The position numbers and the translations under genes are program-made. The notes under the pieces were generated by a model. It made no database searches. It was not told where the DNA came from and saw nothing but the letters and a program-made list of their open reading frames with translations. Of a stretch of 15,534 nt of DNA, positions 15,318 through 15,534 are shown piece by piece (position 1 is the stretch's first letter; the number at the start of each line of letters is the position of its first letter). The stretch lies in NCBI GenBank assembly GCA_025927665.1, contig JAICKZ010000032.1, positions 1-15,534 on the forward strand, given 5' to 3'. The DNA comes from Steroidobacteraceae bacterium. Lineage in GTDB: Bacteria > Pseudomonadota > Gammaproteobacteria > Steroidobacterales > Steroidobacteraceae.

Positions 15318-15534
15318 TTATGATTTCGTTTCAGCTTCCATACGGCGTTGCTTTATCGTAATCAATCTGTGCACATTGCTCATTGATGTAAGCACAAGAA
15401 ATGCGCCTTGTAAAAATCCCGCTTTATTCAGCTTCAACAGCGAGTCACCGTCCAATGACGCGAGTCTTTCCTGACTGATGGTATACAAGCCTTGTAACTC
15501 ATATCCAGTTTCATTATTGAGTTTTACGTTTACC
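15318..15534 (-). CDS. sapC: SapC family protein, C-terminal part (partial)
   Basis: Read on the minus strand from 15533, an open frame of 71 codons ends at TAA 15320-15318. It contains ELQGLYTISQERLASLDGD, LLKLNKAGFLQGAFLVLTSM and SNVHRLITIKQRRMEAE. The order 'GLYTI-E-xL-LD--LL-L--AG-LQ--++V--S+-N+-RLI--K-RR' is the C-terminal signature of the SapC family, named after a Campylobacter S-layer-linked protein. In proteobacteria it is found with cupin-like dioxygenases and TonB receptors. Its start lies outside the window. The cupin-like gene begins three bases after its stop. Confidence 0.88.
   Translation of the reverse strand, partial: VNVKLNNETGYELQGLYTISQERLASLDGDSLLKLNKAGFLQGAFLVLTSMSNVHRLITIKQRRMEAETKS

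Noticed and set aside
1..15534. CRISPR arrays, IS elements, integrases, phage or toxin-antitoxin genes
   Set aside because: No regularly spaced repeats, transposase motifs, flanking inverted repeats with duplications or toxin-antitoxin pairs were seen on either strand. The tRNA-Thr gene has no integrase or duplicated 3' end beside it.

Overview
The window reads as a chromosomal segment of a proteobacterium of middling G+C content (high 40s percent, estimated by eye). A betaproteobacterium, or a gammaproteobacterium close to that pattern, fits best. The evidence is the order birA - coaX - SPOR-domain gene, a coaX product with the 'SxGTA' motif I remember from betaproteobacterial Baf/CoaX proteins, a lysine-rich histone H1-like protein, and a tRNA with an encoded CCA end. 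No IS element, phage gene, integrase or CRISPR array is visible.

Left part (1-5150). The window opens in the last 61 codons of a LysR-type regulator. About 800 bases without an intact gene follow and look like decayed coding DNA. Next come a glucose-6-phosphate dehydrogenase (+) and, convergent with it, an NADP-type short-chain dehydrogenase (-). Behind the dehydrogenase lies a clear pseudogene of a small multi-pass membrane protein (3452-3988, -) with a stop, several frameshifts and an internal deletion. Then come a lysine-rich DNA-binding protein and a periplasmic PCu(A)C copper chaperone with a perfect H-x10-M-x21-H-x-M motif.

Middle (5200-9860). Three separate + strand genes lie here: a patatin-like serine lipase fused behind about seven membrane helices, a CtlX-type citrulline/arginine-deiminase-like hydrolase, and an exported TIGR03118-family beta-propeller-like protein closed by a strong intrinsic terminator.

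Right part (9980-15534). plsY, birA and coaX overlap by stop/start codons and are followed closely by a SPOR-domain membrane protein. This housekeeping block covers phospholipid, biotin and CoA synthesis. A solitary tRNA-Thr(TGU) with its own promoter follows. On the opposite strand an apparent operon reads leftwards off the right edge: sapC (partial), a cupin-like/JmjC dioxygenase, then a DUF488 protein.

I see no single striking new system. The items most worth a second look are the membrane-patatin fusion, the SapC/cupin-like/DUF488 locus, the CoaX with a family-specific insertion and Ser in place of the usual Asp, and the two decayed regions, which suggest recent gene loss.
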